This document shows positions 45,341-54,296 of a stretch of DNA of 64,000 nt, piece by piece. Within the stretch, counting starts at the first letter, position 1. Each line of letters begins with the position of its first letter. The stretch is from Clostridium_AW sp963515715 (GTDB lineage Bacteria; Bacillota; Clostridia; Clostridiales; Clostridiaceae), in NCBI RefSeq assembly GCF_963515715.1, contig NZ_CAUPZS010000016.1:28228-92227 (forward strand). The letters run 5' to 3'. A model generated the notes under the pieces. The model worked only from the letters and a program-made list of their open reading frames with translations, was not told the DNA's origin and made no database searches. The translations under genes and the position numbers were made by a program.

Positions 45341-47098
45341 ATGCAAAAAACAAAGATGGTCTTTACTATAGGTCCTTCAAGTGAAAAAGAAGATGTTTTA
45401 GGCGAGTTAATTAAAGCTGGAATGAATGTAGCTAGATTAAACTTTTCTCATGGATCCCATGAGGAACATAAAAAAAGGATAGATTTAATAAAAGAATTAA
45501 GTAATAAATTTAATAAACATATTGCAATTATATTAGATACTAAAGGACCAGAAATAAGAACTGGAAACTTTAAAGATGAAAAGGTTGAATTAATTGAAGG
45601 AAATAAGTTTACTATTTACTGTGGAGAAGAAGTTTTAGGTGATGAAAGTAAATGTTCTATAACCTATGATAGTTTACACGAAGATGTACAATCAGGAGAT
45701 ATGATATTAATAGATGATGGATTGGTAGGACTGGAAGTAGAAAATATAGAAGATAATAAAATTCACTGCGTAGTAAAAAATAATGGATTTATATCAAATC
45801 ATAAAGGGGTAAATGTTCCTGGAGTTGCTACATCATTGCCATCCTTGACAGAAAAAGATAAAGAGGATTTAAAATTTGGATGTAAAAATGAAGTAGATAT
45901 AATTGCAGCTTCATTTATAAGAAGAGCTTCAGACGTTTTAGCCATAAGAAAAATAATTGAAGAGAATAATGGGAAAGACATTCAGATATGCTCAAAAATA
46001 GAAAACCACCAAGGTGTTGAAAATATAGACGAAATAATACAATTTTCTGATGCAATAATGGTAGCTAGAGGAGATATGGGAGTAGAAATTCCAATTGAGC
46101 AAGTTCCAATTGTTCAAAAGATGATAATTGAAAAATGTAATAAAGCAGGAAAACCAGTAATTACTGCAACACAAATGCTTGATTCTATGATAAGAAACCC
46201 AAGACCAACTAGGGCGGAAGCTTCAGACATAGCTAATGCTATATTTGATGGTACAGATGCCATAATGCTTAGCGGAGAAACCGCTGGAGGAAAATATCCA
46301 ATAGAGGCTGCTAATACAATGGCGAAAATAGCTAAAACAGCAGAAGAAAGAATAGATTATGAGTCTTTATTATCTAGAAAAAGAGAGGCTCATGTACTAA
46401 ATGTAGCGAATGCTATAAGTATAGCTACATGCACTACTGCAGCTGAGTTAAATGCATCAGCCATAATAACAGCTACCCAAAGCGGATATACAGCTAGAAT
46501 GGTATCGAAATATAGACCAGCGTGTCCTATAATTGCAGTTACTCCAAATGCTAGTGTAGCTAAAAAGCTGGCATTGAATTGGGGAGTATTCCCGATACTT
46601 ACTGAACAGTTTAGTTCTACTGACGAACTTATAGAAAAATCCGTAGAAATATCATTAAAATCAGAGTATGTAAATAAAGGAGATTTAGTTGTAATAGCAG
46701 CAGGTATTCCAGCAAGCTACTCCGGAACTACAAATATGTTAAAAGTTCATGTAGTAGGAGATATTTTAGTTCAGGGTAGAGGTACTGGAGTTAAACATGG
46801 AGCAGGAACAGTAAAATTAGTTAGTAATTATGCTGAGGCTAAAGATTCAATAGAAAAAGGGGATATATTAGTAATTAAGGATTCAGATATAGAATATGTA
46901 TCAGTATTAGATAGAGTTGGAGGAGTTATATCTGAAACAGGAGGGCTCACTTCACACTTGGCCATAGAATGTATCACTCGTGAGATACCTTTTATATGCA
47001 GTGCAGGTGGAGCGATGAAAATATTAAAGAGTGGATCCTATGTAACTATGGATGTGAGAAGAGGAATTGTTTATAACGGCAAGGTATCCATATCCTAA
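45341..47098 (+). CDS. pyk: Pyruvate kinase with C-terminal PEP-utilising domain
   Basis: A 585-residue enzyme that makes ATP and pyruvate from phosphoenolpyruvate. The core has TKMVFTIGPSSE, the active-site KIENHQGVENIDEI near 220 and the MVARGDMGVEIP and ATQMLDSMI motifs. Residues 475-585 are the extra mobile domain of Firmicute pyruvate kinases (GGLTSHLAIE with the phosphohistidine-type His). It shares one base with the following crp-like gene (TAATG), so glycolysis genes and that regulator are co-transcribed. Confidence 0.96.
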   Translation: MQKTKMVFTIGPSSEKEDVLGELIKAGMNVARLNFSHGSHEEHKKRIDLIKELSNKFNKHIAIILDTKGPEIRTGNFKDEKVELIEGNKFTIYCGEEVLGDESKCSITYDSLHEDVQSGDMILIDDGLVGLEVENIEDNKIHCVVKNNGFISNHKGVNVPGVATSLPSLTEKDKEDLKFGCKNEVDIIAASFIRRASDVLAIRKIIEENNGKDIQICSKIENHQGVENIDEIIQFSDAIMVARGDMGVEIPIEQVPIVQKMIIEKCNKAGKPVITATQMLDSMIRNPRPTRAEASDIANAIFDGTDAIMLSGETAGGKYPIEAANTMAKIAKTAEERIDYESLLSRKREAHVLNVANAISIATCTTAAELNASAIITATQSGYTARMVSKYRPACPIIAVTPNASVAKKLALNWGVFPILTEQFSSTDELIEKSVEISLKSEYVNKGDLVVIAAGIPASYSGTTNMLKVHVVGDILVQGRGTGVKHGAGTVKLVSNYAEAKDSIEKGDILVIKDSDIEYVSVLDRVGGVISETGGLTSHLAIECITREIPFICSAGGAMKILKSGSYVTMDVRRGIVYNGKVSIS

Positions 47099-47787
47099 TG
47101 TATGATTGTAATAAAAAGAATATTTTGAGTATACCATTGTTTGATAATTTACATGATAAGCATATTGATAAACTAGCCATTCCATCCAAACTAATAGAAT
47201 TAAAAAAAGGGAAAATGTTATTTAGTGAAAGAGATGTAATCAATAATATCTATATAATAGTAAATGGAAAAGTAACTCTCTATAGATTAACAGAAACAGG
47301 ACAGAAAAGAATAATATACATTCTAGATAAGAGTGAAATAATAAATGAGGTTATATTTGATGATTTACCTGCATCTATAAGTTGCGATGCCTTTGAAGAC
47401 AGTACTATATTATCTCTTAATAAAAATGATTTAATTGAAGTTATGGAAGAGGATTTTGAACTTACTAAAAAAATAATGTACTCTATGGGTAAAAAAATAA
47501 GAAGATTATATAGACAACTGAAAAACACGGTACCAATAAAAATAGATAAAAAACTTGCCGCCAAGCTTTGGAAATTAAGCAGAGATTACGGAGTAGAAGT
47601 AGACGGAGGAACTTTAATTAATTTAGATATTAGTATAACCTATCTGGCAGATATGCTAGGAAATACAAGGGAAGCTGTATCTAGATGTATAAACAACTTC
47701 GAGAAGGATGGTCTTGTAGAATTTAAAGAGAGAAAAATTATTATAAAAGATAGAGAAAGTCTTTCAACATATTTTAGAGGAATGTGA
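47098..47787 (+). CDS. Crp/Fnr-family transcriptional regulator
   Basis: A 229-residue regulator with a cyclic-nucleotide-type beta-roll sensor (about 15-125) and a C-terminal helix-turn-helix (YLADMLGNTREAVSRCINNF, near 180). It has only one cysteine in the first 40 residues, so an oxygen-sensing FNR cluster is unlikely. The gene overlaps pyk by one base and ends in its own terminator, just upstream of asrABC. It could act on the asr genes or on fermentation genes; neither is shown. The ligand is unknown. Confidence 0.87.
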   Translation: MYDCNKKNILSIPLFDNLHDKHIDKLAIPSKLIELKKGKMLFSERDVINNIYIIVNGKVTLYRLTETGQKRIIYILDKSEIINEVIFDDLPASISCDAFEDSTILSLNKNDLIEVMEEDFELTKKIMYSMGKKIRRLYRQLKNTVPIKIDKKLAAKLWKLSRDYGVEVDGGTLINLDISITYLADMLGNTREAVSRCINNFEKDGLVEFKERKIIIKDRESLSTYFRGM

Positions 47788-47812
47788 TATAGGTCACATT
47801 CCTTTTTTTCTA
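47779..47812 (+). terminator. Terminator overlapping the crp-like stop codon
   Basis: A perfect stem AGGAATGTGA / TCACATTCCT begins in the last codons and continues through the TGA stop; T7 follows. Coding and termination signals share bases. Confidence 0.87.
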
Positions 47813-47880
47813 TCTATGATATCTTGATATTGTAGAATTCTAATTATGACATTAAGAGAGAGTGTGGAATATTTAGTTAA

Positions 47881-48021
47881 GAAATTAACAAACTAGCATT
47901 TCTTTTAGAGAAAAAACTAGGATTATTAAATAATATGATATCTGTAACTCTAGGAAATATTCTTGGAGGAGATATAGGAATAGATTGGACATATTGGTAT
48001 ATATTTAAAAAGAGAAATTAA
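47881..48021 (+). pseudogene. Remnant of a formate/nitrite (hydrosulfide) channel, C-terminal end
   Basis: An open stretch, beginning after a stop codon at 47878, reads NNMISVTLGNILGGD and then WTYWYIF before its stop at 48021. The VTLGN(I)xGG...YW pattern is the end of the last helices of FNT-family channels (FocA/NirC/HSC). No start codon and ribosome site give a full protein, and the other 200 or so residues are missing. In C. difficile an FNT channel for hydrosulfide (HSC) lies beside asrABC, and this remnant is directly before asrA. So the channel gene was probably deleted here, leaving its tail. Confidence 0.7.
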
Positions 48022-48034
48022 AGGGGGAACAAAA

Positions 48035-49036
48035 TTGGGATTTTCACTATCGACAGAAAAATTCAATAATATAATGAAGGAATTAGAGAGTAATTATAAA
48101 ATATATGCACCAAAGCTTTTGAAGAATAAGGGTACTTTTTCAGATACAGACATGGTAAGGTATGGAGAAATAAGTAAAATAGAGGAGATAGAATTTAATA
48201 AAAAATCCTTATTTTCTCCAAAAGAAGTAATACTTCCAATAACTCAAACTTTATTTTATTTCACAGAAGATGAGGTTATGGAACCTAAAACAGAAGAAAA
48301 AGATATACTTATCTTTTTAAGAAGTTGTGATATACATGCTACAAAGAGACTAGATCAGATTTATTTAAAAAATGGTGTTAAAGATCCATATTATAAAAAA
48401 TTAAGAGAAAGAGTAAAGTTTATTTTGATGGAATGTGAAAATAGCTTTGAAAACTGTTTTTGTGTAAGCATGGGCTCAAATAAAACTGAAGATTATTCAA
48501 TGTTTATAAAAAGACGAGAGGATAAAGTTTTTGTAGAATGCAAAGATGAAGAGTTTTCTCAAATATTTGAAGGATTAGAGGAAGAAATAGCAGTACCTAA
48601 ATTTATAGAGAAGAATGAAGTAGAAGTAAAAATTCCCAAAGGATTAAATATAGAAATATTTAAATCAAATATATGGGAAGAATATTCGTCAAGATGCATT
48701 GCTTGCGGAAGATGTAATACCGTATGTGGTACATGTGCATGTTTTACAACGCAAGATATATTCTACAAGGATAATAGTAATGTAGGAGAAAGAAGAAGGG
48801 TATGGGCATCTTGTCAAGTGGATGGCTTTACTAAAATGGCAGGAGGACATGAATTTAGAAAAGACAAGGGAGATAAAATGAGATTTAAGGTGATGCATAA
48901 AGTATATGATTTTAATAAAAGATTTGGATACCATATGTGCGTAGGATGTGGTAGATGTGACGATGCATGTCCAGAGTATATCTCATTTTCACATTGTGCA
49001 AATAAATTAAATGACGTAGTTAAGGAGGGAAAATAA
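48035..49036 (+). CDS. asrA: Anaerobic sulfite reductase subunit A
   Basis: A 333-residue electron-transfer subunit. The C-terminal third carries two 4Fe-4S ferredoxin motifs (CIACGRCNTVCGTC near 222 and CVGCGRCDDACPEY near 305); the N-terminal part is the AsrA-type hydrogenase-beta-like domain. With AsrB it passes electrons from NADH to the siroheme subunit AsrC, which reduces sulfite to sulfide in the cytoplasm. The start is TTG, with AGGGGGA 6 bases upstream. asrB begins on the next base after the stop. Confidence 0.95.
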   Translation: MGFSLSTEKFNNIMKELESNYKIYAPKLLKNKGTFSDTDMVRYGEISKIEEIEFNKKSLFSPKEVILPITQTLFYFTEDEVMEPKTEEKDILIFLRSCDIHATKRLDQIYLKNGVKDPYYKKLRERVKFILMECENSFENCFCVSMGSNKTEDYSMFIKRREDKVFVECKDEEFSQIFEGLEEEIAVPKFIEKNEVEVKIPKGLNIEIFKSNIWEEYSSRCIACGRCNTVCGTCACFTTQDIFYKDNSNVGERRRVWASCQVDGFTKMAGGHEFRKDKGDKMRFKVMHKVYDFNKRFGYHMCVGCGRCDDACPEYISFSHCANKLNDVVKEGK

Positions 49037-49831
49037 TTGGAGAAAAATGTGTATTTACCATTTAAGTCAAAAATATTGAGCATAAAACCTCATACTGATA
49101 TAGATTATACTTTTAGAATGGAATACAAGGGAGAGGTAAAACCAGGACAGTTTTTTGAAGTATCTATTCCAAAGTATGGTGAGGCTCCTATTTCTGTTTG
49201 TGAAATTGGGGAAGATTATGTGGATTTAACCATAAGAAGAGTAGGTAAGGTAACGGATGTTATACACACTTTTTTTCCAGGACAACATCTTTTTATGAGA
49301 GGTCCTTATGGTAATGGATTTAATATAGATTTATACAAAGGAAAAGAAGTAGTTGTAGCAGCGGGAGGAACGGGTCTTGCTCCTGTGAAGGGTGTAGTAG
49401 ATTATTTTTCAAAATATGTGGATGAAGTGGAAGGCTTTACTTTGATCTGTGGATTTAAATCTCCAGAAGATATGTTGTTTAAAGATGATTTTAAAAAGTG
49501 GAATGAAAATATAAAGACCATAATCACAGTAGATAAAGCTCATGAAGGATATGAAGGTAATGTAGGTCTTATAACAAATTATGTAGGAAATATAGATATA
49601 AAAAATACAAAAGAAGCTAATGTAATAATTGTAGGGCCTCCTATTATGATGAAGTTTACAGTAGGAGAATTTATAAAAAGAGGAATAAAAGAAGAAAATA
49701 TATGGGTTTCCTATGAAAGAAAGATGTGTTGCGGTGTAGGTAAATGTGGACATTGTAAAATAGATGATACTTATATTTGCCTTGATGGACCTGTGTTTAA
49801 CTATAATAAAGCTAAAGAGCTTATAGATTAG
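49037..49831 (+). CDS. asrB: Anaerobic sulfite reductase subunit B
   Basis: A 264-residue ferredoxin-NADP reductase-like subunit: an FAD-binding beta-barrel (about 5-95), a NAD(H) domain (VVVAAGGTGLAPVKG near 108) and a C-terminal 2Fe-2S site (CCGVGKCGHCKI near 230, with a final Cys in YICLDGP). The layout is that of dihydroorotate dehydrogenase electron-transfer subunits and AsrB. It takes electrons from NADH. The start is TTG with AAGGAGGG upstream; it adjoins asrA with no gap. Confidence 0.95.
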   Translation: MEKNVYLPFKSKILSIKPHTDIDYTFRMEYKGEVKPGQFFEVSIPKYGEAPISVCEIGEDYVDLTIRRVGKVTDVIHTFFPGQHLFMRGPYGNGFNIDLYKGKEVVVAAGGTGLAPVKGVVDYFSKYVDEVEGFTLICGFKSPEDMLFKDDFKKWNENIKTIITVDKAHEGYEGNVGLITNYVGNIDIKNTKEANVIIVGPPIMMKFTVGEFIKRGIKEENIWVSYERKMCCGVGKCGHCKIDDTYICLDGPVFNYNKAKELID

Positions 49832-49845
49832 GAGGTGGATAGAAG

Positions 49846-50796
49846 ATGGATATAAATACTAAAGCTTTAAAGAAAAATGCCTTCAGAGTAACCAAAGAAA
49901 GAGGGAAAACTGCGGCGAGAGTAAGGGTACCGGGAGGGCATTTAGAAGCAAAATACTTAATTACCCTACAAGAGGTAGCAGAAAAGTATGGTAACGGAAC
50001 CCTTCATATAACTACAAGACAAGGCTTTGAAATCCCAGGCATTCCAATGAAATATATACCAGATGTAAATAAAGCTCTTCAACCTATCATAGAAGGGTTA
50101 GAAATAAACCAAGAAAATCCTAATGGCGGTTATTCAGCTGCGGGAACTAGAAATGTATCCGCATGCATAGGGAATTTAGTATGCCCTTTTGCCAACTATA
50201 ATACAAGTGACTTTGCTAAAAGAATAGAAAAGGCAATTTTCCCAAATGATTATCATGTTAAGGTAGCATTAACAGGTTGTTCTAATGATTGCATTAAGGC
50301 GAGGATGCATGATTTTGGTATAATCGGTATGACTGAACCACAATATGACAGTTATAGATGTATAGGATGTGAAGCTTGTGTAACTAATTGTAAAAAGAGA
50401 GCTACAGGGGCATTGAGCTTTGAAAACTATAAAGTTGTAAGAGACCATAGTAAATGCATAGGTTGTGGTGAATGCGTAGGAAAATGTCCAACTTCTGCTT
50501 GGTCTAGAAGTGAGGAGAAATATTTTAAATTAGTTATTATGGGAAGAACGGGAAAGAAAAATCCAAGAATAGCTAGAGAATTTATAACTTGGGTTGACGA
50601 AGATAGCATTATTAAGATAATATTAAACACTTACAAATATATAAATGAATATATAGATAAAGAGGCACCAGGAGGAAAAGAGCATATAGGCTATATAGTA
50701 GATAGGACAGGCTATCGGGAGTTTAAAAAATGGGCCCTGAAAGATGTAAAGTTATCTGAAAGAGCCAAAGTAGAAGATAATATTAATTGGTATTAA
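49846..50796 (+). CDS. asrC: Anaerobic sulfite reductase subunit C (siroheme catalytic subunit)
   Basis: A 316-residue catalytic subunit. The siroheme-4Fe-4S cysteines are 107, 113, 145 and 149 (CIGNLVC with Cys-X5-Cys, and GCSNDC), followed by a ferredoxin insert with two regular motifs at 172-182 (CIGCEACVTNC) and 204-214 (CIGCGECVGKC). It reduces sulfite by six electrons to sulfide. Comparison with the lone paralogue at 3.9 kb shows the same layout but regular cysteine spacing here. AGGAGGTGG lies upstream; a clear terminator follows. Confidence 0.95.
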   Translation: MDINTKALKKNAFRVTKERGKTAARVRVPGGHLEAKYLITLQEVAEKYGNGTLHITTRQGFEIPGIPMKYIPDVNKALQPIIEGLEINQENPNGGYSAAGTRNVSACIGNLVCPFANYNTSDFAKRIEKAIFPNDYHVKVALTGCSNDCIKARMHDFGIIGMTEPQYDSYRCIGCEACVTNCKKRATGALSFENYKVVRDHSKCIGCGECVGKCPTSAWSRSEEKYFKLVIMGRTGKKNPRIAREFITWVDEDSIIKIILNTYKYINEYIDKEAPGGKEHIGYIVDRTGYREFKKWALKDVKLSERAKVEDNINWY

Positions 50797-50805
50797 AATA
50801 GTTTT

Positions 50806-50832
50806 GAGCATCTCTTAGATGCTCTTTTTTTA
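50806..50832 (+). terminator. Intrinsic terminator after asrC
   Basis: A perfect 8-bp stem GAGCATCT / AGATGCTC with a 3-base loop and T7. Confidence 0.87.
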
Positions 50833-50861
50833 TGTATCAAAGGATTAAGGTACTCTAAGAT

Positions 50862-50890
50862 TTGACAATGAAAATTTAAGAAGTTAGAAT
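50862..50890 (+). promoter_or_regulatory. Promoter of the aldo/keto reductase gene
   Basis: A consensus TTGACA is followed after 17 bases by TAGAAT, about 34 bases before the start. Confidence 0.7.
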
Positions 50891-50923
50891 TAAGTTGGGA
50901 ATATATTTTAAGGGGTGTTATAT

Positions 50924-51934
50924 GTGGAATATAAAGTACTTGGAAAGTCAAATTTAAGGGTATCTACCATAGGTTTTGGTGGGATTCCAATACAAAAAAC
51001 TAATGAAGAAGAAGTAAAAAAGTTGCTTATAAGATGTGAAGAGCTGGGAATAAATTTTATAGATACAGCTAGAGGGTATACTGTTTCAGAAGAGTACTTA
51101 GGATATGCCATGGAGGGCAGAAGAGATAAATGGATAGTTGCCACTAAATCTATGGCAAGGGACAAGACTTCTATGTTAAAGGATGTAGAAATAAGTCTAA
51201 ATAACTTAAGGACTGATTATATTGACTTATATCAATTACATAATGTAAAGACAGAAGAGGAATATAATCAAGTTTTAAGTGATGAGGGTGCTTATAATGC
51301 TCTTATTCAAATGAAGGAAGAAGGTAAAATAGGACATATAGGTATTACATCTCATAGCTTAGATATTTTGAAAATTGCAGTAGAAAGTGGAAAGTTTGAA
51401 ACCATAATGTATCCATATAATATAGTAGAAAAACAGGGAGAAGAATTGTTCCAAAGATCAAAGGAATTAAATATAGGAGTTATAGCAATGAAGCCCATGG
51501 CAGGAGGAGCCCTACAGGATGGAAGTTTAGCATTAAGGTTTATACTAAACAATGATAATATTACAACAGCCATACCGGGAATGGCTACTTTTGAAGAAAT
51601 TGAAGAGAATGCATCTGTTGGGAATAATATAACTCCATTATCTAGTAAGGAAGAGGGAAAAATACAAGAAATTTCAAAAGAGTTAGGAACTGAATTCTGT
51701 AGAAGATGTGGGTATTGTGGACCATGTCCGCAGAATATAGATATTCCAAGTATATTTGTTTTAAAAGCATATAAAGAGAGATATGGACTTCCAGGTTGGG
51801 CAGAAACAAGATATGCTTCAATGAAGTATAGAGCTAAAGATTGTGTGGCTTGTAAAAGTTGTGAAAAGAAGTGTCCGTACGATCTACCTATAGTAAAAAT
51901 GCTGAAAGATGTAAGAAATTGCTTTAATGAATAA
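50924..51934 (+). CDS. Aldo/keto reductase with C-terminal 4Fe-4S ferredoxin domain
   Basis: A 336-residue protein. Residues 1-250 form an aldo/keto reductase barrel (GFGGIPIQ, INFIDTARGYTVSEE with the catalytic Asp and Tyr, IDLYQLHNV); residues 255-330 carry Fe-S cysteines (CRRCGYCGPC and CVACKSCEKKC). The combination is common in anaerobes; substrate unknown, ferredoxin or NAD(P)H as electron source. GTG 50924 is chosen because AGGGGTG lies 6 bases upstream; an earlier in-frame GTG (50915) overlaps that site. Confidence 0.9.
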   Translation: MEYKVLGKSNLRVSTIGFGGIPIQKTNEEEVKKLLIRCEELGINFIDTARGYTVSEEYLGYAMEGRRDKWIVATKSMARDKTSMLKDVEISLNNLRTDYIDLYQLHNVKTEEEYNQVLSDEGAYNALIQMKEEGKIGHIGITSHSLDILKIAVESGKFETIMYPYNIVEKQGEELFQRSKELNIGVIAMKPMAGGALQDGSLALRFILNNDNITTAIPGMATFEEIEENASVGNNITPLSSKEEGKIQEISKELGTEFCRRCGYCGPCPQNIDIPSIFVLKAYKERYGLPGWAETRYASMKYRAKDCVACKSCEKKCPYDLPIVKMLKDVRNCFNE

Positions 51935-51941
51935 TTAATCT

Positions 51942-52052
51942 TTTACAAATGTAAATTATACTGTATAATATAAAGATATTTGGATAGAAATAAGATAACA
52001 TTTAAAATTAGGACAACTGATTCTCTCGCACCTATAAGGTGCAATTTTTTTA
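51942..52052 (+). promoter_or_regulatory. Promoter and terminator-bearing leader before the DUF554 gene
   Basis: TTTACA (51942) and TATAAT (51964-51969) form a likely promoter with a 16-base gap. About 55 bases into the predicted transcript is a compact terminator: GCACCT-ATA-AGGTGC (52028-52042), then AA and a T-run. The coding start is 50 bases further on. The layout suggests controlled read-through, but no known aptamer is recognised. Confidence 0.5.
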
Positions 52053-52099
52053 ATTTAAATACCTTATTTAGGGGGAAATATAGTTTTGGGGGGATATTC

Positions 52100-52786
52100 T
52101 TGTTAGGTGTATTAGTAAATGGGGCAGCGGTAGCTATAGGAAGTCTTATAGGGTTGTTCTTCAGTAAAGGCATAAAAGAGAAAGTGAGAATAACCGTAAT
52201 GAATGGACTAGCTCTCTGTGTAGTGCTAATCGGATTATCCGGTTCTCAAAAAGGGAAGGATATATCTTTTATAATAATAAGCATGGTAATTGGAGCTATA
52301 GTTGGAGAAATAATAGATATCGATGATAGGCTTAAAAAATTAGGAGACAAGCTTCAACATCAGTTTAAAGATAAGGGTGGAAAATTCTCAGAAGGATTTG
52401 TAGCTTCTACTTTGCTTATGTGTGTGGGAGCAATGGGTATAGTAGGATCCTTGGAAAGTGGACTTACAGGAAATCATTCTACCTTATATGCTAAGGCTAT
52501 TTTAGATGGATTTGCAGCAATAATATTTGCATCAGCCTATGGAATTGGAGTGTTGTTTGCATCCATATCCATAATATTATATCAAGGACTGATTGTACTA
52601 TCTGCTTCCTTGGTAAAGGGAATACTTATAGCCAGTGTAGTAGATAATATAACAGCAGTAGGAAGTCTATTGATTTTAGCATTAGGATTTAATATGCTAG
52701 GAATGACAAAAATTAAAGTAGCTAATTTGATCCCTTCAATGTTAGTTCCTTTTCTATATCAATTAATAATAAACTTAATTAGATAA
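52100..52786 (+). CDS. DUF554 family membrane protein
   Basis: A 228-residue polytopic protein (about six or seven segments) of the DUF554 (YdfK-like) family: LLGVLVNGAAVAIGSLIGL at the start, VVLIGLSGS, and the SLESGLTGNHSTLYAKAILDGFAA stretch near residue 117 (shown in part). The function is unknown; a transport role is often assumed. TTG 52100 is chosen because GGGGGG lies 6 bases upstream and homologues begin there; the frame runs open 120 bases upstream without a credible start and includes the terminator. Confidence 0.8.
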   Translation: MLGVLVNGAAVAIGSLIGLFFSKGIKEKVRITVMNGLALCVVLIGLSGSQKGKDISFIIISMVIGAIVGEIIDIDDRLKKLGDKLQHQFKDKGGKFSEGFVASTLLMCVGAMGIVGSLESGLTGNHSTLYAKAILDGFAAIIFASAYGIGVLFASISIILYQGLIVLSASLVKGILIASVVDNITAVGSLLILALGFNMLGMTKIKVANLIPSMLVPFLYQLIINLIR

Positions 52787-52905
52787 TAGATGATTGGATT
52801 CCTATATGATAGATAGTGGATTTTAAATAATAGATGATTTAGATTTTTAGATAATAGATTTTTTGCATAATGAATGATTAGATTTTTAGAAATAGATTAT
52901 AGTAG
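52787..52905 (+). repeat. Degenerate A/T-rich tandem repeat
   Basis: The gap between the DUF554 gene and rlmD consists of loose repeats built on ATAATAGATGATTAGATTTT (variants with 1-4 changes, about four or five copies). It looks like slippage-born low-complexity sequence; no regulatory role can be read. Confidence 0.6.
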
Positions 52906-52928
52906 TGGTTAGTGGAAAGGTGGTTTAT

Positions 52929-54296
52929 ATGGCGAAAATAGTACCTGTAGAGAAAAATAAAGATTATATAGTAGATATAACGGGATTTGCTAGCGAAGGA
53001 CAGGGAGTGGCGAAAGTTCAGGATTTTACAATTTTTATTTCCGGGGCAATAAAAGGGGAAAAGTGTAAAATTAAAGTAGTGAAAGTAAATAAAAACTATG
53101 CTTTTGGAAAAATTGTTGAAATTATAGAATCCTCACCTTATAGAAAAGAGCCTATTTGTCATATATATAATCAGTGTGGAGGGTGCCAAATGCAGCATCT
53201 ATCCTATGAAGGGCAACTAGAATTTAAAAGACAAAAGGTGCAAGATGTAATAAAAAGAATAGGGAAAATAGACGTAGAAGTAGAACCGGTAATGGGAATG
53301 AAAGAGCCTTATAGATACAGAAATAAGATGCAGTTACCTGTTGGCAGAGAAAATGAAGAAATACATATTGGTTTTTATGCTCAAAGAAGTCACAAAATAA
53401 TAAATATGAATAATTGTCATATACAAGATGAAATTGGTGACAAGGCAGTGCAACTTATAAGAGAGTGGATTGTGAAGTACAACATAGAAACCTATGATGA
53501 AGAAAAACATAAGGGAATCATAAGACATGTTATGATAAGAAAAGCGTTTAAAACAGGGGAAGTAATGGTAGTTCTTGTTACAAGAGGAAAGGAACTTCCA
53601 TACAAGAATGAATTTATAGATATTATGATTAAAAACATACCTGGATTAGTGAGCATAGTTCAAAATGTAAATAAAGATAAAACCAATGTAGTATTGGGAC
53701 TAAAAAATAAAACTCTATGGGGAAAAGACAATATTGTAGATTATATAGGAAAGTATAAATTCAATATATCCCCACTATCTTTCTTTCAAGTTAATCCTGT
53801 GCAAACAGAAATACTATATGAAAAAGCTTTAGAGTATGCAGAGCTTAAAGGAGAAGAAGTAGTATTTGATGCTTATTGTGGTACAGGAACTATATCTCTT
53901 TTCCTGTCTGAAAAAGCTAAAAAGGTATATGGAGTTGAAATAATACCAGAGGCTATAGAAAATGCAAAGATAAATGCAAGAGAAAATGATGTAAATAATG
54001 CAGAATTTATTGTAGGAAAATCTGAAGAGGTAATACCTGAGCTGATACAAAGGGGAGTTAAAGCGGATGTAGTAGTGGTGGATCCACCAAGAAAGGGATG
54101 TGAAAAGTCTCTTTTAGAAGCTATGGCGAAAATGTCGCCACAAAGAATAGTTTATGTTTCTTGTGATCCAGCTACCCTTGCAAGAGATTTAGGAATTTTA
54201 GAGGAATTAGGATATAAAACTGAAAAGGTGCAGCCGGTGGATATGTTTCCGCAGACAGCGCATGTTGAAGTCGTAACACTGCTTGTGAAAGAGTAA
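52929..54296 (+). CDS. rlmD: 23S rRNA (uracil-C5)-methyltransferase RlmD, with an exchanged 3' end
   Basis: A 455-residue RNA m5U methyltransferase: an N-terminal TRAM domain (about 10-68), Fe-S cysteines (CHIYNQCGGCQMQH near 78), the SAM domain (VFDAYCGTGTISLFL near 312), the nucleophile loop (VVVDPPRKGCEKS near 383) and the catalytic Cys in IVYVSCDPATLARD. ATG 52929 has AAAGGTGG 5 bases upstream. From about 54230 to the stop the codons turn strikingly GC-rich (GTGCAGCCGGTGG, CCGCAGACAGCGCATG). That fits replacement of the native 3' end by an integrating element targeted to this gene, which stays full length. Confidence 0.93.
   Translation: MAKIVPVEKNKDYIVDITGFASEGQGVAKVQDFTIFISGAIKGEKCKIKVVKVNKNYAFGKIVEIIESSPYRKEPICHIYNQCGGCQMQHLSYEGQLEFKRQKVQDVIKRIGKIDVEVEPVMGMKEPYRYRNKMQLPVGRENEEIHIGFYAQRSHKIINMNNCHIQDEIGDKAVQLIREWIVKYNIETYDEEKHKGIIRHVMIRKAFKTGEVMVVLVTRGKELPYKNEFIDIMIKNIPGLVSIVQNVNKDKTNVVLGLKNKTLWGKDNIVDYIGKYKFNISPLSFFQVNPVQTEILYEKALEYAELKGEEVVFDAYCGTGTISLFLSEKAKKVYGVEIIPEAIENAKINARENDVNNAEFIVGKSEEVIPELIQRGVKADVVVVDPPRKGCEKSLLEAMAKMSPQRIVYVSCDPATLARDLGILEELGYKTEKVQPVDMFPQTAHVEVVTLLVKE

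Noticed and set aside
47813..48034. Crp/Fnr operator and promoter before asrA
   Set aside because: TTGATA at 47824 has no -10 at a proper distance, and no clear symmetrical Crp/Fnr site is visible.
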